Shown here: positions 46,769 to 59,824 of the stretch, piece by piece
How positions within the stretch are numbered: position 1 is the first letter of the stretch
How the letters are laid out: the number at the start of each line of letters is the position of its first letter
The notes under the pieces: generated by a model
Database searches by the model: none
Seen by the model: only the letters and a program-made list of their open reading frames with translations
What the model was told of the DNA's origin: nothing
From: Siphonodentalium dalli
Lineage: Eukaryota > Mollusca > Scaphopoda > Gadilida > Siphonodentaliidae
Direction of reading: 5' to 3'
Length of the DNA stretch: 64,000 nucleotides
Assembly: GCA_032622095.1 (NCBI GenBank)
Contig: CP136067.1
Location: 55,161,899-55,225,898, forward strand
Program-made: the position numbers and the translations under genes

Positions 46769-49705
46769 TATTATTACCACTTTATATGGCGTTCTCTAGG
46801 CCATTAATACAGTTTTTCAGGGCGTTCCAAATAGCGTATTGTTATCAAAATACGCGGGCGGCGGGCCGATATTGAAAAGCTCTGTTCAGTATCGGCCCGC
46901 GGCCCGACAACTGACCGAAAGTTAGATCTCGTTTATTACCACGCGAGTTACGTCCCTTTGCCATACGTGTTAATTTCAAGAAAATAATCGAAAGATGAAC
47001 AATATTTTCTCGACACTGCAGTGGTTTTATGATTGGAAATCAACGCTATATGGTTAAATCATTGTCTCAAGCGTAAATATGCATTAATATAGCTTTAGCT
47101 GTCAAACTCTCATCGTCTGTCACTCGTCTTCAATGCTGGTGTTTCTCTCTCCTATTTTCGAGACTCCTTGTCACCTGACAAGTCTGAATGAACATCCACT
47201 TGCACCAAGTGTAATGGCTAGGGCCACATTTCACCATCGCACAATTCGCATGCACTACACGTGATTGTTAACTTACGTGTACACTTAAAGTTTAATTGAG
47301 TTAGGGTTCATATTATATTAAATTAAAATGTTCTTGGAAATATATATCTCTCTTAATCTATCTCCTTATTCCACTGGCATTGGGTCAATTGTCCACATCT
47401 GTGGTAATACTAGTAATAACATTATCATATCGGGCATTATGGTTTATTAACGGCCCTCTGGAATGATTAACAGCCCTAGGGCCTGTTAGATATTATGCCC
47501 TTGGGCTGTTAATCATTCCAGCCGGGTCGTTAATAAACCATACCGCCCTCAAAAATCATGTTATTGTTATATTATTACCACTTTATAGGGCGTTCTCTAG
47601 ACCATTGGTAATGTTTTTCGGGGCGTTCCAAATAGTGTATTGTTACCAAAACAGCGGGCCGCGGGCCGATAATGAGAAGCCTAGTTCAATATCGGCCCGC
47701 CGCCCGGAAACTATAGATCTCGTTTATTATCGCGAGAGTTACGTCCCTTCAACTTCCGATGTGGCGTGTTTATTTCAAGAAAATAATGGGAAGATGTATC
47801 CGATTTCCTCGACACTATAGTGGTTTTATGATTGGAATTCACGCTATATGATTGAATTATTGTATCAAGCGTAAGTATGCATTGATAATTTTAGCTGTCA
47901 ACCTCTCATTGGTTGTTACTCGTCTCCAATGCTGGGTTTTCCCCTGTCCTATTTTCGAGACTCCGTCAGTCCGTGTCAGCTGACAAGTCAAATGGTATCA
48001 AATTTAAATGTTCTTGAAAATATTTCTCTCTTAATCTACTTCATTATTCCACTAAATCCTCAAATGGGTCAAATGTCCAAAACTGTGGTAATAATAGTAA
48101 TAACATGATTTCATCGGGCATTATGGTTTATTAACGACCCTCTGGAATGATTAACAGCCCTCGGGCCTATTAGTGTCCCTCGACTTCGACTCGGGCCGCT
48201 AATAGGCCCTTGGGCTGTTAATCATTCCAGCCGGGCCGTTAATAAACCATACCGCCCTCAAAAATCATGTTATTGTTATATTATTACCACTTTATAGGGC
48301 GTTCTCTAGGCCATTGATAATGTTTTTCGGGGCGTTCCAAATAGCGTATTGTAACCAAAACAGCGGGCCGCGGGCCGATAATAAGAAGCCTAGTTCAATA
48401 TCGGCCCGCCGCCCGGAAACTATAGATCTCGTTTATTATCGCGAGAGTTACGTCCCTTCAACTTCCGATGTGGCGTGTTTATTTCAAGAAAATAATGGGA
48501 AGATGTATCCGATTTCCTCGACACTATAGTGGTTTTATGATTGGAATTCACGCTATATGATTGAATTATTGTATCAAGCGTAAGTATGCATTGATAATTT
48601 TAGCTGTCAACCTCTCATTGGTTGTTACTCGTCTCCAATGCTGGGTTTTCCCCTGTCCTATTTTCGAGACTCCGTCAGTCCGTGTCAGCTGACAAGTCAA
48701 ATGGTATCAAATTTAAATGTTCTTGAAAATATTTCTCTCTTAATCTACTTCATTATTCCACTAAATCCTCAAATGGGTCAAATGTCCAAAACTGTGGTAA
48801 TAATAGTAATAACATGATTTCATCGGGCATTATGGTTTATTAACGACCCTCTGGAATGATTAACAGCCCTCGGGCCTATTAGCGTCCCTCGACTTCGACT
48901 CGGGCCGCTAATAGGCCCTTGGGCTGTTAATCATTCCAGCCGGGCCGTTAATAAACCATACCGCCCTCAAAAATCATGTTATTGTTATATTATTACCACT
49001 TTATAGGGCGTTCTCTAGGCCATTGATAATGTTTTTCGGGGCGTTCCAAATAGCGTATTGTAACCAAAACAGCGGGCCGCGGGCCGATAATAAGAAGCCT
49101 AGTTCAATATCGGCCCGCCGCCCGGAAACTATAGATCTCGTTTATTATCGCGAGAGTTACGTCCCTTCAACTTCCGATGTGGCGTGTTTATTTCAAGAAA
49201 ATAATGGGAAGATGTATCCGATTTCCTCGACACTATAGTGGTTTTATGATTGGAATTCACGCTATATGATTGAATTATTGTATCAAGCGTAAGTATGCAT
49301 TGATAATTTTAGCTGTCAACCTCTCATTGGTTGTTACTCGTCTCCAATGCTGGTTTTTTCCCCTGTCCTATTTTCGAGACTCCGTCAGTCCGTGTCAGCT
49401 GACAAGTCAAATGATATCAAATTTAAATGTTCTTGAAAATATTTCTCTCTTAATCTACTTCATTATTCCACTAAATCCTCAAATGGGTCAAATGTCCAAA
49501 AATGTGGTAATAATAGTAATAACATGATTTCATCGGGCATTATGGTTTATTAACGGCCCTCTGGAATGATTAACAGCTCTCGGGCCTATTAGCGTCCCTC
49601 GACTTCGTCTCGGGCCGCTAATAGGCCCTTGGGCTGTTAATCATTCCAGCCGGACCGTTAATAAACCATAACGCCCTCAAAAATCATGTTATTGTTATAA
49701 TGTAT
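46769..49705 (+). repeat. Tandem array of 709-bp units with two palindromes each
   Basis: Starts of the phrase TTATTACCACTTTAT are near 46770, 47572, 48281 and 48990. Spacing is exactly 709 for the last units, while the first unit is about 800 bp and more diverged. Each unit has a GC-rich stem (GGGCCGATAATAAG ... ATATCGGCCCG) and a 206-bp palindrome (for example 48085-48290) from GTGGTAATAATAGTAATAAC to its complement. Units 3 and 4 are nearly identical. A 71-codon frame recurs in units 2-4 simply because the units are copies. The array begins and ends within the palindrome arm. Confidence 0.9.
48085..48290. repeat. 206-bp palindrome of the 709-bp unit (representative)
   Basis: Arms of about 85-90 bp: GTGGTAATAATAGTAATAAC pairs with TTATTGTTATATTATTACCAC, GGTTTATTAACG with CGTTAATAAACC, CTGGAATGATTAACAGCCC with GGGCTGTTAATCATTCCAG, and GGGCCTATTAG with CTAATAGGCCC. 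The loop is CGACTTCGACTCGGGCC-like. Other copies are at about 47401-47581, 48794-48999 and 49504-49705. Confidence 0.85.
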
Positions 49706-50585
49706 TACGCCAGTGTAATATTTCTCTGTCATTATCGATGCGTTAATCCACTGAGCACGTTGCCGAAAAAGTGTTTTGCGATAGGCCGCCAGTAACTGAA
49801 GTTATGCCGATTCATGCGATTGAATATTACATCATGGATTATGCACTCTGAAACGTTAATCTTCCTTCATGTGACGTCACACGAGGGACTACTGGCGACA
49901 CACAGTGTGAAACTTGAAAGGCTGTCGCAATTGGCTTTTATCTGCTGATTATTTATTCAGAAATAATCGAATTACGAAATCGCGTTTTGAATGTCTCTCT
50001 TTTCCCGCACGATAAAAAGAGGTCTTCGCAAGAACCAAAAATGATAAAACTTCCCAATTATAAGTAAAAATACCCGAATGAAGGAGTCTATGTAGGTCCG
50101 AAGGAGTCTATAGACTATTTGATGTAGAGTTCTGATGGAGAAAATGTAGGTCGATCTATTTTTGTCATAACTCTGACGTATTTTGACCTGAGAGAAAAAA
50201 TCGAAATCGAGGCTCACTACGAGCATGCCAGTTTTAAATATAGAAACAGGGAATCCCGACAAATGGCAATATCAGCGACAAACAAATAATCGAAAACAAC
50301 ACATAAAATAAACATAGCAAAAACGCGGCACAGTAAAAATGTCAGAACGCCACGAGGTTTTACGTCGTTTTTGGTGACGTCATGGAGTGAAACGGAGTAG
50401 GGTGACACCAACGTACGTACCTACGAATCTGTCTGATCGCGAGCGCACGTAATTAGCAGGACCACTTGACCAGGGGTGGTACCGACACTATAACTTTTGT
50501 CTTTGTTCGAGGCATGCACTTTCCACAATATGGGGAGTGAAAATTGCTACCCACAGACATAGCACCACTTTCTTCCGAATTATGA
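49706..50585. other. No recognised feature
   Basis: Minus-strand frames of 64-96 codons show no domain. A 12-bp phrase, GAAGGAGTCTAT, is doubled near 50082-50111. Confidence 0.45.
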
Positions 50586-50589
50586 CATC

Positions 50590-51480
50590 AGCTGGTGATG
50601 ATGATGGTGAGGTGGGGGAGACTTCATTCGTGGATTAAAGACACCATATGGGGCTAAATTCATTGGTAGTTCCCTCTACAGCAAGAGAAACCACTGACTC
50701 CGAGAAGCAATTGACACACGTGCGCAGATAGGTTAATGGGGTTTCCCTCCCCCTGTGCGGATCACAAACCCGCACTTATCTGGAATAGAACCAGCTTCTC
50801 CATCGCTGGACGACGACTTATGGTGATCTAATGCATCACTCACATCAGCAACCGAGTCACGTGGGCTGGCAGTTGGGATGGTGATGATGATAGCGATGTA
50901 TGGTGAAGATGAAGATATTGAACTTGAAGATGATGACCATTGTGATGATGGAGATGGTGATGCTGATAATAGTATTGATAATGATGATGATGATAATGCA
51001 GCTAATGGTGGTGGTGATTATAACGATGATGATGGTGATGATGATGATGAGGGCGGGGTGCTGTTGATAATGATGATGACGATGATGATGAAGATGACGT
51101 TGTAGATGATAATTGTTATGATGACGATGATAGTGATGATGATAGTAGTGGTGCTGATTGTGATGATGGTAACAATGGTGATGATATTTGATGACAATGG
51201 CAGTGACGATGTGATGACGATGGTGGTAGTGATTTATTATACAACAAAGGACGCATATGCACAGAGGAACTCTTGGTGATTATGGTGGCAGTGGTGGTGA
51301 TGATGATGATGATGCTGATGATGATGATGGTGATGATGATGATGATGCCGATGATGATGGTGATGGTGATGACGGTGAAGAATATGATGGTGGTGATAAT
51401 GATGATGATTCTGACGATGATGGCGATGTCGGCGGTGATAATGGTGATGATGGTGGTGGTGAAGAAAATGATGATGGTTG
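50590..51480. repeat. GAT/GGT trinucleotide-rich tract
   Basis: Densest at 50870-51230 and 51290-51475, where GATGATGAT and GGTGATGATG dominate. The Asp-rich, Met-rich, His-rich and Ser-rich frames on both strands are products of the repeat. Confidence 0.9.
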
Positions 51481-52600
51481 TGGCAATGCCTGCATAACAA
51501 GGACCGACGATGCCCTATCCGTTATGATGGACTCCTCATAAAAATAACTCTCTGGTATATAAAATTGTCCAAGTTGGTTAATAGGACTACAGGTTCCTCT
51601 TTAATGATCCACCTATATGGTTTGTATTGCAAAGTGGGAATTTGGTTGATTGGACCCAAAGTACGTTGATTTGACACCCGAGCGGCGCGATGTCACAACT
51701 CGACTGACTTATGAGATTTTCGGGTTATAACTTCGACTTCACGTGACTGCAGACGGAGAATAAATAGGATTCCGCGATAGATGTTGCTCGATTAGTAGGA
51801 GTCTGAGAGTGCTGATGTGGAAAGGATAATGAGTTAGGCGCGGCATCACTGAGAGAAATGCCACGCTAGACACAGTCGAGAAGGATTCAATTCATCTCCG
51901 CCGAATCTCAATTGGAGACATTTAAATTACCCCCATTGTGCGAGATTTGTGATCACCAATGTTTCTGCTCTGAGAAACCCTGACGGTGCTCATTGAATTT
52001 GCAGGCTCGTTCGGGAATTTTTTTTTATAAAAGAAATGTTCAAACGTTTCTAATGAGTGATCGTTAGTCAGTTGGGAAATATCGATAGCACCCGGACATT
52101 CACCATGAAAGGGGCATTGTATTTGTCCGACTTTCGTCCCATTATATGTATCATTCACATTTTGCAAAGTTTGACTCGAAATTTTGTGATATATTAAATA
52201 AATGAAGGCATTTATATGATTATAGTCATTTTCGGGGCTAATTTATTACACTAGTATGTGTTTGTATAATTACCGAGAGCGACGTTCAAACCACATGCCG
52301 GTTTGGGCTCCAAAATACATCTAATATTATTCGGTTTGAATTTTTCCCGGTGTCAAAACAGGTCGATAAATACATGAACTACTTTTCTAAACGAGCATTT
52401 TATGTCACAGAAAGACGCATTAAAGTCATAAAAATACAACCTCTAACACAATGTACGGGCCACAAACAATATGGCATTTGTGTTCATCGGAATTCTGGAA
52501 TCGGAAATGGAATGTTCAGAAAAGGTATTGCGTTATCCTAAATCTCTTCCTATAGCAAGTTTAATATAGTTTCCTGGGAATAAAATAATAAATATGAATC
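51481..52600. other. No recognised feature
   Basis: No gene or repeat could be supported. Confidence 0.5.
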
Positions 52601-52611
52601 AAACATCCCTA

Positions 52612-52845
52612 CCAGGAAACACTTCCATCAATTAATATTGATTTTATTTCGAATTATCTGGTATAATATACAATCAATTTGGGATATTTTACAGCTCGCG
52701 TTGATTCGAAGCGTAGCATGCGGTATAACTCTATTAAAAAAATATAACAATAGTAACGAAATATTTCCCCCACTTGATTAGCGCATTATATAAGAACATA
52801 TCGATATAAAATCAATATTAATTGATTGAAGCTTTCCGGACAGGT
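52612..52845. mobile_element. Short foldback element, about 234 bp
   Basis: CAGGAAACACTTCCATCAAT and AATTAATATTGATTTTAT on the left pair with ATAAAATCAATATTAATT and the ATTGAAGCTTTCCGG end on the right. A related right end (GTTTCCGGACAGGTGT) occurs near 10220. Confidence 0.65.
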
Positions 52846-52984
52846 GTCTTCGATTCATATTTCTTATTTTATATCCCAAAAACAATATATACAACGTGAT
52901 TAGGAAAAGATACCCATCTTTAACATGAAACTATTAACAATATTCACGCACCGCTTTCTCTTCGTTTAATCATAAACAAGGGTT

Positions 52985-53600
52985 GCGCATCAAAGATGGC
53001 TTGGTCGATATTTTTGTTCATAAGAGTGCACCATTCTGTCTGATCGAGAATCACTAAACATGAACGAACAATTAAAAGAACCATAACTTATAACTAAGGG
53101 CCATAACTCAGGTAAAACATGATGGCTGCCAGCGGCCATGTTTTTCATAGAAAATCGTTCAGATTAGATAACTCCCATCTACAGGTGATCCTAAACAAGC
53201 CTGTAATGTTTCAAAACAATTCTCCAATAAATGTGGACTGCCGCGTGTGCTGATGGACTCATATTTGAAATCCAAGATGGCTGCTGGCGGCAATGTTTTT
53301 TCTAACGAATTTCGGGAAAAGGGAGGGTCCAATCTGGAGGTCACAACGAAGATCCATCTGGAGGTGATCCTGTAAAAGAAGCCTGTAAAGTTTCAAAACA
53401 ATTCTCCAATAAATGTGGTCTGTAGGGTGTGCCAAAGGATTTAGAGAAAGAAAGAGTAAAATCCAAGATGGCTGCTGGCGGCATGTTCTTCATCGAAAAT
53501 CGTTCAAATTTCACAGCTCCCACCCAAAAGTGATCCTAGACTCATATACCGAATATCGTTGAAATCGGTCAAAGTTTGCATGAGTTAGCGAACGATCAAA
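52985..53600 (-). repeat. Family K tandem units, reverse orientation
   Basis: Three units carry ATGGCTGC.(A)GCGGC.ATG, 'GCCTGTAA.GTTTCAAAACAATTCTCCAATAAATGTGG' and 'gatccatctggaggtgatcct' (quoted in part). Spacing is about 180-185 bp. The reversed strand matches the 20.6-21.1 kb units. Confidence 0.7.
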
Positions 53601-54749
53601 CTAAGGCCCATAACTCTCGTATAAAAGATTGGACAAACCTGGTTTTCGAACTCGAGTGATGTTTTGTCGACTGACTTGTTTGTACATTTACCTCCACTGC
53701 TAATGCCCTTTGTGTCCCTCCCTTTAATGAATAGAACTATTAAATTTCTTAGAAGACTATATATAGTTTACTATTTTGTTCATGTGTACTATTCGGGAGA
53801 ATTCCAATATTTTCGATACTCCAATTCCACCAAACATAGATACTTTAGGTACTTAAATTCTATGACTCATATTTTTCAGGGCATGTGGTTTCGATGTTAA
53901 TATTATTCGTTATTTCTTAGAAGTGTTCGCTCAAAATGCAAATGGACAGCCGTGTGAACAGGGGAGAAAACTCGCGATTGACCAAGAGCACTGGCTGAGA
54001 ATGATCAAATCTCCCAGGAACAATTGATACCAAGTCAGACCATTGGAATGAGCAGTTCTAGCCTTTTGTTGCCCAGAAGGGAATGCACTCTATGATGCTG
54101 CCAGAATATTGACAGATAATCTAATTTGGTAAAGTATTTTCGTTTACTATCCGATGTCCAATTTTTTAACATCACGCTATTGCTGTATAGCAGAACCAGC
54201 CACAGATAACACCATTTATTGCGTGTTGTTGATATATGGTGTTTGCGTGGGTGTGAGAAATCACAAGTTTATTAACTACAGTGAACCGATCACGAAACCC
54301 GGACGAGTTTAATCCACCGAGGCATCGATCGTGACAATACGTGGGCGAGCTCCATTTGGCGCGGTATGGCTTAATATACGGACACATCAATTCTGCGACT
54401 CTATATATGGAATTTTAGTCCAGAGATGCTTTTACGCATATTGCTATAATTGAAGAGGTATAGTCTCCAAGTGATACACGTGATGCGGGATTATTGAAAA
54501 AACACTTATACCCACACTTACAAACCACTTACAGTCCAAGGTATGTTCAAGTGGAAACGAACGGGAAAAAGTGAAAACACAATAGTATTATAAAAAGGCG
54601 TTGGCATGTATCGTATCTCTTCGCCGTGCATGTGAACGCGGTCAATAGACAGGTTTAGATTGGCCACTTCTAACTTTGCCCGTCAAGATATATCAGATAA
54701 TACTATAATTTTGTCGCCCGCATGGCGAGAGATCGCGGCCAATCGCACT
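53601..54749. other. No recognised feature
   Basis: No supported gene. Confidence 0.5.
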
Positions 54750-54921
54750 GGGGCGTGTCGTTAAAACGAGTAAAATATAAATTAAAAATACATCAGATTA
54801 AAACTATAGTTAATAGTTAAGTATGTATTGTTTATCGATTCATCTTTTAAAGTAGCGCGCTCGTTTTAAACTGATATATATTTTTTATTTATATTTTACT
54901 CGTTTTAACGACAATGCCCCC
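54750..54921. mobile_element. Foldback element GGGGC(G/A)TGTCGTTAAAACG, about 172 bp
   Basis: The left GTCGTTAAAACGAGTAAAAT and the right ATTTTACTCGTTTTAACGAC are exact complements, flanked by GGGGC and GCCCC. The centre is AT-rich and non-coding. Confidence 0.8.
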
Positions 54922-56088
54922 TGTGGAAAATCGTAGAACAATTAAGTCAGTTATAGTTACATATTATACATATTATTATATGTAGTCTGTTTATACCTCC
55001 GCATAACACAGAGTGTGCATGATTGTTACGTACGAGAATGTCGGCCCCATTTAATGCTGACTTTATATGGCACGTTGCATGTTTCATTGGCAACTTTAGC
55101 GGAAACGATGTGTGATATTCAATGTACAATGTAGTTGCATGGACTTCGTTTGGAAATATAATAAAGCTGTCTGACTACTTGATTACATCTTACCGTAAGA
55201 TAACTAGACTATAGTTTGTTATGCCGATGGACGATGTTAGAAGTTTTTCTAAGTCAACCTCTCTATTGCAAGCTACAGGTAACGGCTGTTGTGGGGTTCG
55301 ATATAGATAAACAACTGACAGTTCATCACAACAGCTAATAGAACAGCTAACTCCATGTATATATAGCGGTTACCAATTCAATATGTTTATTCAGTAGCAC
55401 ACATGGTTGTGACATAAGAACCATCAATACATAAGACAAATTTTACAATGCTGGAATATGGTGTGAACAAACAAGCGTATGCATGGTTGAATTTGAAATA
55501 TTAGCCACACTATACAGTTGTTTCAAAGAGGGGATGGGTGACAGAGAGGGGGCAGTGATTTCACATGTTCCTCGTCATGTTTTATGTATTCACAAAGTTT
55601 TGTAGGACAATATTATCAGATGAACGAAGGAATGTTGATAACGTGAGCAAGTTGGAAACAGTCGATGCCCACTATGGTATAAATCATACCGAGGCTATCG
55701 AGGTCCCAATTTTGATGGCGGTTCCATATTAGTGAAGGTGCTTAGCTGTTGGCCGGTGACCGTTAATCGCCGCTAATAATCATATAAGGTTCACATGGAC
55801 TCCAATGCCCGGTTGTTGTCACCAAGTCTTTGGGGATTTAGTCACAATATGTAAGATAGTATAATTTGCTGCAGCAAGATAGTTAATTTGACGTGGCAAG
55901 AAAGCTAACTTAATTGCCGCAGAAAGTTAACAGCCTAGCTGGGTATAACAAGAAGATAACTTGATCGCTGGGGTTCACCTGTTCCACACGAGTCCACGAC
56001 TCGTTGTGAATCAAATTTATCAAACTCGTTTCATAAAATCTTATATCCCAACATAATTAACTCGTTGGAGATCTCTCTATATATACTA
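54922..56088. other. No recognised feature
   Basis: No supported gene. A loosely repeated AAGATAGTTAA / AAGATAACTTGAT word occurs near 55877-55965. Confidence 0.5.
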
Positions 56089-56811
56089 CTAGAAGGTGAC
56101 CCGACTTCGTCCGGGCTATTCAAAAACCAAATTTCAAGTCGATTGTTCCACCCGTTTCCTAGATCTGGTCTGCGCATGCGTGAAGCTGGTGTCGCACGGG
56201 CTCGGCGACCCGATAAAATTCGTATCCGGGGCAAGATACATTCACATACCAAATTTCAAGTCGATAGCTACACCCGTTTTCGAGATATATAGCCCAATGT
56301 CATTTGCGGATACCTCGGCCGGTGATGAGTTAACACGACATCGGCCTCTTAAGAGTTAACGCGATCACGTCACGATATGTTGATGGCGTAATATATTTTT
56401 TTACGCAATGATTTTCGATGAGCGAAGCATGAACTTGTGTTCTTCCCGATAATTAAGGTAGACACTTTAAACGTACACAGGCGTGTGATACATCATTGGA
56501 AAGGTGAAACGCCACAGATTCTAACCGTGCAAATTATATGACTGGCAAATTATTATTCGCGCTATATCGAATCGATTTGTGAGCACCGAACTGAAATATA
56601 TTAGCGCAAAACGGCGTAAAAACAGATTTGACCTCGGCACGTGAAAAGTTGACCTCGGATCTGAAAATCAATATGCCTATGTTCGTCTCCGGCCGAAAAT
56701 ACCCCCAAATACCAAATTTCATCGAAATTGGCTTAGCCGTTTTTGATTCCATCGATTTCAAACACACACACACACAAACAAACACACAGATCTTTCAAAA
56801 TATATAATAGA
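56089..56811 (-). mobile_element. H1: non-autonomous Helitron
   Basis: On the minus strand it begins TCTATTATATATTTTGAAAG, has a GTGTGTTTG microsatellite near the 5' end, and ends CCGGACGAAGTCGGGTCACC then TTCTAG with T after it. The short GC hairpin about 10 bases before CTAG is the Helitron 3' signal. H1 is more diverged from H2 and H3, mainly in 56350-56500. Small frames inside recur in H2/H3 but lack domains. Confidence 0.85.
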
Positions 56812-57545
56812 CTAGAAGGTGACCCGACTTCGTCCGGGCTATTCAAAAACCAAATTTCAAGTCGATAGCTCCACCCGTTTCCTAGATCTGGTCTGCGCAT
56901 GCGCGAAGCTGGTGTCGCACGTGCTCGGCGACCCGATAAAATTCGTATCCGGGGCAAGATACATTCACATACCAAATTTCAAGTCGATAGCTACACCCGT
57001 TTCCGAGATATATAGCCCAATGTCATTTGCGGATACCTCGGCCGGTGATGAGTTAACGCGACACAGTCAAATGCATCGGCAGGGTGAGAGTTAACGTAAT
57101 CTAACTTTATGACCTCTGACGACGTCATAGAAATTACGCATTGATTTTATCCCGATAAAAGCATCGGACCACTTGTACCTAATAATTGAGGCAGATAACT
57201 AAAACGGATACATACATATTATATATCGTTGGAAAGAGGACACGCCACAGATTCTAACCGTGCAAATTATATGACTGGCAATTTATTATTCGCGCTATAT
57301 CGAATCGATTTGTGAGCACCGAACTGAAATATATTAGCGCAAAAACGGCGTAAAAACAGATTTGACCTCCGCACGTGAAAAGTTGACCTCGCACGGACAA
57401 ATAAATATGCCTATGTTCGTCTCCGGCCGAAAACACATCCAAATACCAAATTTCATCGAAATTGGCTTAGTCGTTTTCGAGTCCATCGATTTCAAACACA
57501 CACACACACAAACAAACACACAGATCTTTCAAAATATATAATAGA
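56812..57545 (-). mobile_element. H2: non-autonomous Helitron inserted exactly at the H1 5' end
   Basis: 734 bp with the same ends as H1. Its CTAG is followed directly by the TC of H1, and the base before its own TC is A. H2 therefore sits in the A/T target created by the A preceding H1 and the first T of H1. It appears identical to H3. Confidence 0.9.
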
Positions 57546-57959
57546 TATTAGTGACAAGGCTCACAAGTTAGATTATTGGCAGAAACACACCAAATGCCGT
57601 ATCCCTGCAAAATTCGCGAAATTAGTCATCTCACCCAATCTATCTGATTTTCAATGAAACCCCTGATCTTTTGGCATAGAAGTCGACAAAATCAAAGTTA
57701 GTTAACTTGGGATATCGTACCGAAAACTTTCAAAATCTACTGGAATTTCGGTGGTAAATCGAGTCATCAAACTGGGTTTCCGCCTAATATCCTAAAGAAT
57801 TCTAAACAATAGTGAACTCAACCGAAATACCCGCTGTATCTTATAGGCCATACACTTTTCTTTCGTGTGATACATAACTTGACGGAGTCATTTGAAGCGA
57901 AGTCGACATGTTGTAATGAGAATTCGCAAGTTCAGCATTTGTGATCATCATAATTGAAT
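57546..57959. other. No recognised feature
   Basis: Unassigned spacer between H2 and the minisatellite. Confidence 0.45.
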
Positions 57960-58251
57960 TGGTATCCGTGTATAATCACTATACTTACCGGTATCCGTGT
58001 ATAATCACTATACTTACCGGTATCCGTGTATAATCACTATACTTACCGGTATCCGTGTATAATCACTATACTTACCGGTATCCGTGTATAATCACTATAC
58101 TTACCGGTATCCGTGTATAATCACTATACTTACCGGTATCCGTGTATAATCACTATACTTACCGGTATCCGTGTATAATCACTATACTTACCGGTATCCG
58201 TGTATAATCACTATACTTACCGGTATCCGTGTATAATCACTATACTTACCG
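57960..58251 (+). repeat. Minisatellite, 29-bp unit, about 10 copies
   Basis: The unit is GGTATCCGTGTATAATCACT followed by ATACTTACC, with essentially no variation between units. It lies between H2 and H3. Confidence 0.95.
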
Positions 58252-58500
58252 GACTTCCAAGCTTACGACCGCTTTTTGTCGGTAATTTTCGCTAGTTTTC
58301 GATACAATATCTCGACTTACCTTCGTTAGATACTAGATATATCGTATTATACAACAAAACAAAGACAATTTCATGGCCAACAAGAAACATTTAAATATAT
58401 TTTAAAAAAAATTGCCGGTTTTGGGAATTGATGAGGTTTATGTCAGATGGTGTGTTTATCGGACCTGTGAACATTGTCCCTGCACGGTATATATAGTATA
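58252..58500. other. No recognised feature
   Basis: Short spacer before H3. Confidence 0.4.
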
Positions 58501-59234
58501 CTAGAAGGTGACCCGACTTCGTCCGGGCTATTCAAAAACCAAATTTCAAGTCGATAGCTCCACCCGTTTCCTAGATCTGGTCTGCGCATGCGCGAAGCTG
58601 GTGTCGCACGTGCTCGGCGACCCGATAAAATTCGTATCCGGGGCAAGATACATTCACATACCAAATTTCAAGTCGATAGCTACACCCGTTTCCGAGATAT
58701 ATAGCCCAATGTCATTTGCGGATACCTCGGCCGGTGATGAGTTAACGCGACACAGTCAAATGCATCGGCAGGGTGAGAGTTAACGTAATCTAACTTTATG
58801 ACCTCTGACGACGTCATAGAAATTACGCATTGATTTTATCCCGATAAAAGCATCGGACCACTTGTACCTAATAATTGAGGCAGATAACTAAAACGGATAC
58901 ATACATATTATATATCGTTGGAAAGAGGACACGCCACAGATTCTAACCGTGCAAATTATATGACTGGCAATTTATTATTCGCGCTATATCGAATCGATTT
59001 GTGAGCACCGAACTGAAATATATTAGCGCAAAAACGGCGTAAAAACAGATTTGACCTCCGCACGTGAAAAGTTGACCTCGCACGGACAAATAAATATGCC
59101 TATGTTCGTCTCCGGCCGAAAACACATCCAAATACCAAATTTCATCGAAATTGGCTTAGTCGTTTTCGAGTCCATCGATTTCAAACACACACACACACAA
59201 ACAAACACACAGATCTTTCAAAATATATAATAGA
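58501..59234 (-). mobile_element. H3: non-autonomous Helitron, apparently identical to H2
   Basis: 734 bp, offset 1689 from H2. The derived frames in the two copies are the same residue for residue (91, 62 and 61 codons). The flanks are A before TC and T after CTAG. Confidence 0.9.
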
Positions 59235-59474
59235 TAACGGCATATCAGGTATAATTCGCTAGCGGCTAGTGGTTTCAAGAGTAGAATTATCAACCATTTC
59301 CAAATCATGTATTGTTTGAACTATAAATGTGATAAACCTATTCGCTCCGACTTGCAAAAGAAGTAGACATTTGGTTATTCCCTTATAAATAATGGTAATT
59401 TGTTCTAGAATACTATATATGTGCGCTATATGTTTTCTAGTATTAGAAGCCGTGGTATCAATCAAATCAATCAA

Positions 59475-59824
59475 TAAATAAACCCCATATACCCCATATA
59501 CATTTCCCATCATATACCCGATATAAACCCCATATACCCAATATAAACCCCATATACATTTCCCATCATATACCCGATATAAACCCCATATACCCAATAT
59601 AAACCCCATATACCCCATATACATTTCCCATCATATACCCGATATAAACCCCATATACCCAATATAAACCCCATATACCCATATACATTTCCCATCATAT
59701 ACCCGATATAAACCCCATATACCCAATATAAACCCCATATACCCCATATACATTTCCCATCATATACCCGATATAAACCCCATATACCCAATATAAACCC
59801 CATATACCCCATATACATTTCCCA
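59475..59824. repeat. Minisatellite, 66-bp unit, about 5 copies
   Basis: The unit is built of CATATACATTTCCCATCATA, TACCCGATATAAACCCCATA and TACCCAATATAAACCCC-type words. As 66 is a multiple of three, the minus strand stays open and gives a Tyr/Gly/Trp-rich 22-residue periodic frame (59510-59845); I treat it as non-coding. One unit has a 1-bp loss near 59682. Confidence 0.9.

Noticed and set aside
47605-49238. A 71-codon frame present three times at 709-bp spacing
   Set aside because: It is repeated because the DNA unit is repeated. It crosses a GC-rich stem and has no domain.
50878-51541. Asp-, Met-, His- and Ser-rich frames
   Set aside because: They are translations of a GAT/GGT repeat tract in different frames.
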